Positions 63,949-64,000 of a DNA stretch of 64,000 bases are shown one piece after another (within the stretch, counting starts at the first letter, position 1; each line of letters opens with the position of its first letter). The stretch comes from Rossellomorea marisflavi. GTDB lineage: Bacteria > Bacillota > Bacilli > Bacillales > Bacillaceae_B. Location: assembly GCF_022170785.1 (NCBI RefSeq), contig NZ_CP081870.1, positions 3,088,001 through 3,152,000 of the forward strand. The letters run 5' to 3'. The position numbers were made by a program, and so were the translations under genes. The notes beneath the pieces are model-generated. The model made no database searches, was not told where the DNA came from, and saw only the letters and a program-made list of their open reading frames with translations.

Positions 63949-64000
63949 GGCGAATCCTCCTTTAAAGATGGTAATTCCGAAAAATTCTGCTACCATTTAT

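Overview
The window looks like the chromosome of a member of the Bacillaceae. Gene order closely follows the Bacillus subtilis acsA-to-ytpA segment: acsA, acuABC, motPS, ccpA, aroA, ytxJHG, murC, sftA, ytpRQP, ytoQ, ytoP, ytzB, ytnP, trmB, ytzH, ytmP, amyX, ytlRQP, ytkP, dat, pepV, ytzE, ytzG, ytgP, ytfP, cse60, ytwF, leuS, yttB, ytzC, ytqAB, ytpB, ytpA. Base composition is moderate. The added genes (helD, inhA, a sigma-54 regulator with a GntP permease) and the families of extragenic repeats suggest a marine or soil Bacillus such as Rossellomorea. The genus is inference; the family is well supported.

Layout. 1-3.4 kb: acetate metabolism (acsA 5' end, divergent acuABC with a cre site). 3.4-10 kb: helD, the sodium stator genes motPS behind ccpA, and the chorismate mutase-DAHP synthase aroA. 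10-14.4 kb: an FtsA-like actin ATPase with a long C-terminal extension, then ytxH-like, ytxJ, ytxH and ytxG, with overlapping candidate sigma-B and sigma-H promoters. 14.5-23 kb: ampS, murC, sftA, ytpR, ytpQ, ytpP, with a tandem array of structured 122-bp repeats between sftA and ytpR. 23-32.5 kb: membrane and lipoprotein genes, ytoQ, a peptide transporter, a Cys-rich small protein behind a sigma-K-like promoter, ytoP, ytzB, ytnP, trmB, and the abutting convergent pair ytzH/ytmP. 32.5-41.6 kb: amyX, ytlR, ytlQ, ytlP, cysteine synthase, dat, pepV, ytzE. 41.6-50 kb: more structured repeats, then the pseudouridine synthase, ytgP, ytfP, cse60, ytwF and T-box-controlled leuS.

50-54.5 kb holds the most interesting locus. 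A PAS-AAA+-Fis sigma-54 activator gene is followed by a GntP-family permease and a 3-hydroxybutyrate dehydrogenase. Between activator and permease lie three copies of an 18-bp dyad, a near-perfect -24/-12 promoter and a perfect cre. This reads as an inducible, catabolite-repressed ketone-body or PHB-monomer uptake and oxidation operon. The dyad nearest the promoter also forms the activator's Rho-independent terminator.

54.6-64 kb: a candidate free-standing small RNA, an MFS transporter, ytzC with a tiny translationally coupled gene, the tRNA-modification pair ytqA-ytqB, an LLM flavin oxidoreductase, a secreted InhA-type metalloprotease, the terpene synthase ytpB and the lysophospholipase ytpA.

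No rRNA, tRNA, IS transposase, prophage or CRISPR array was seen. Most genes are ordinary core functions; the novelty lies in regulatory and extragenic DNA. All functional calls are by recognition of families and motifs by eye; no database search was run.
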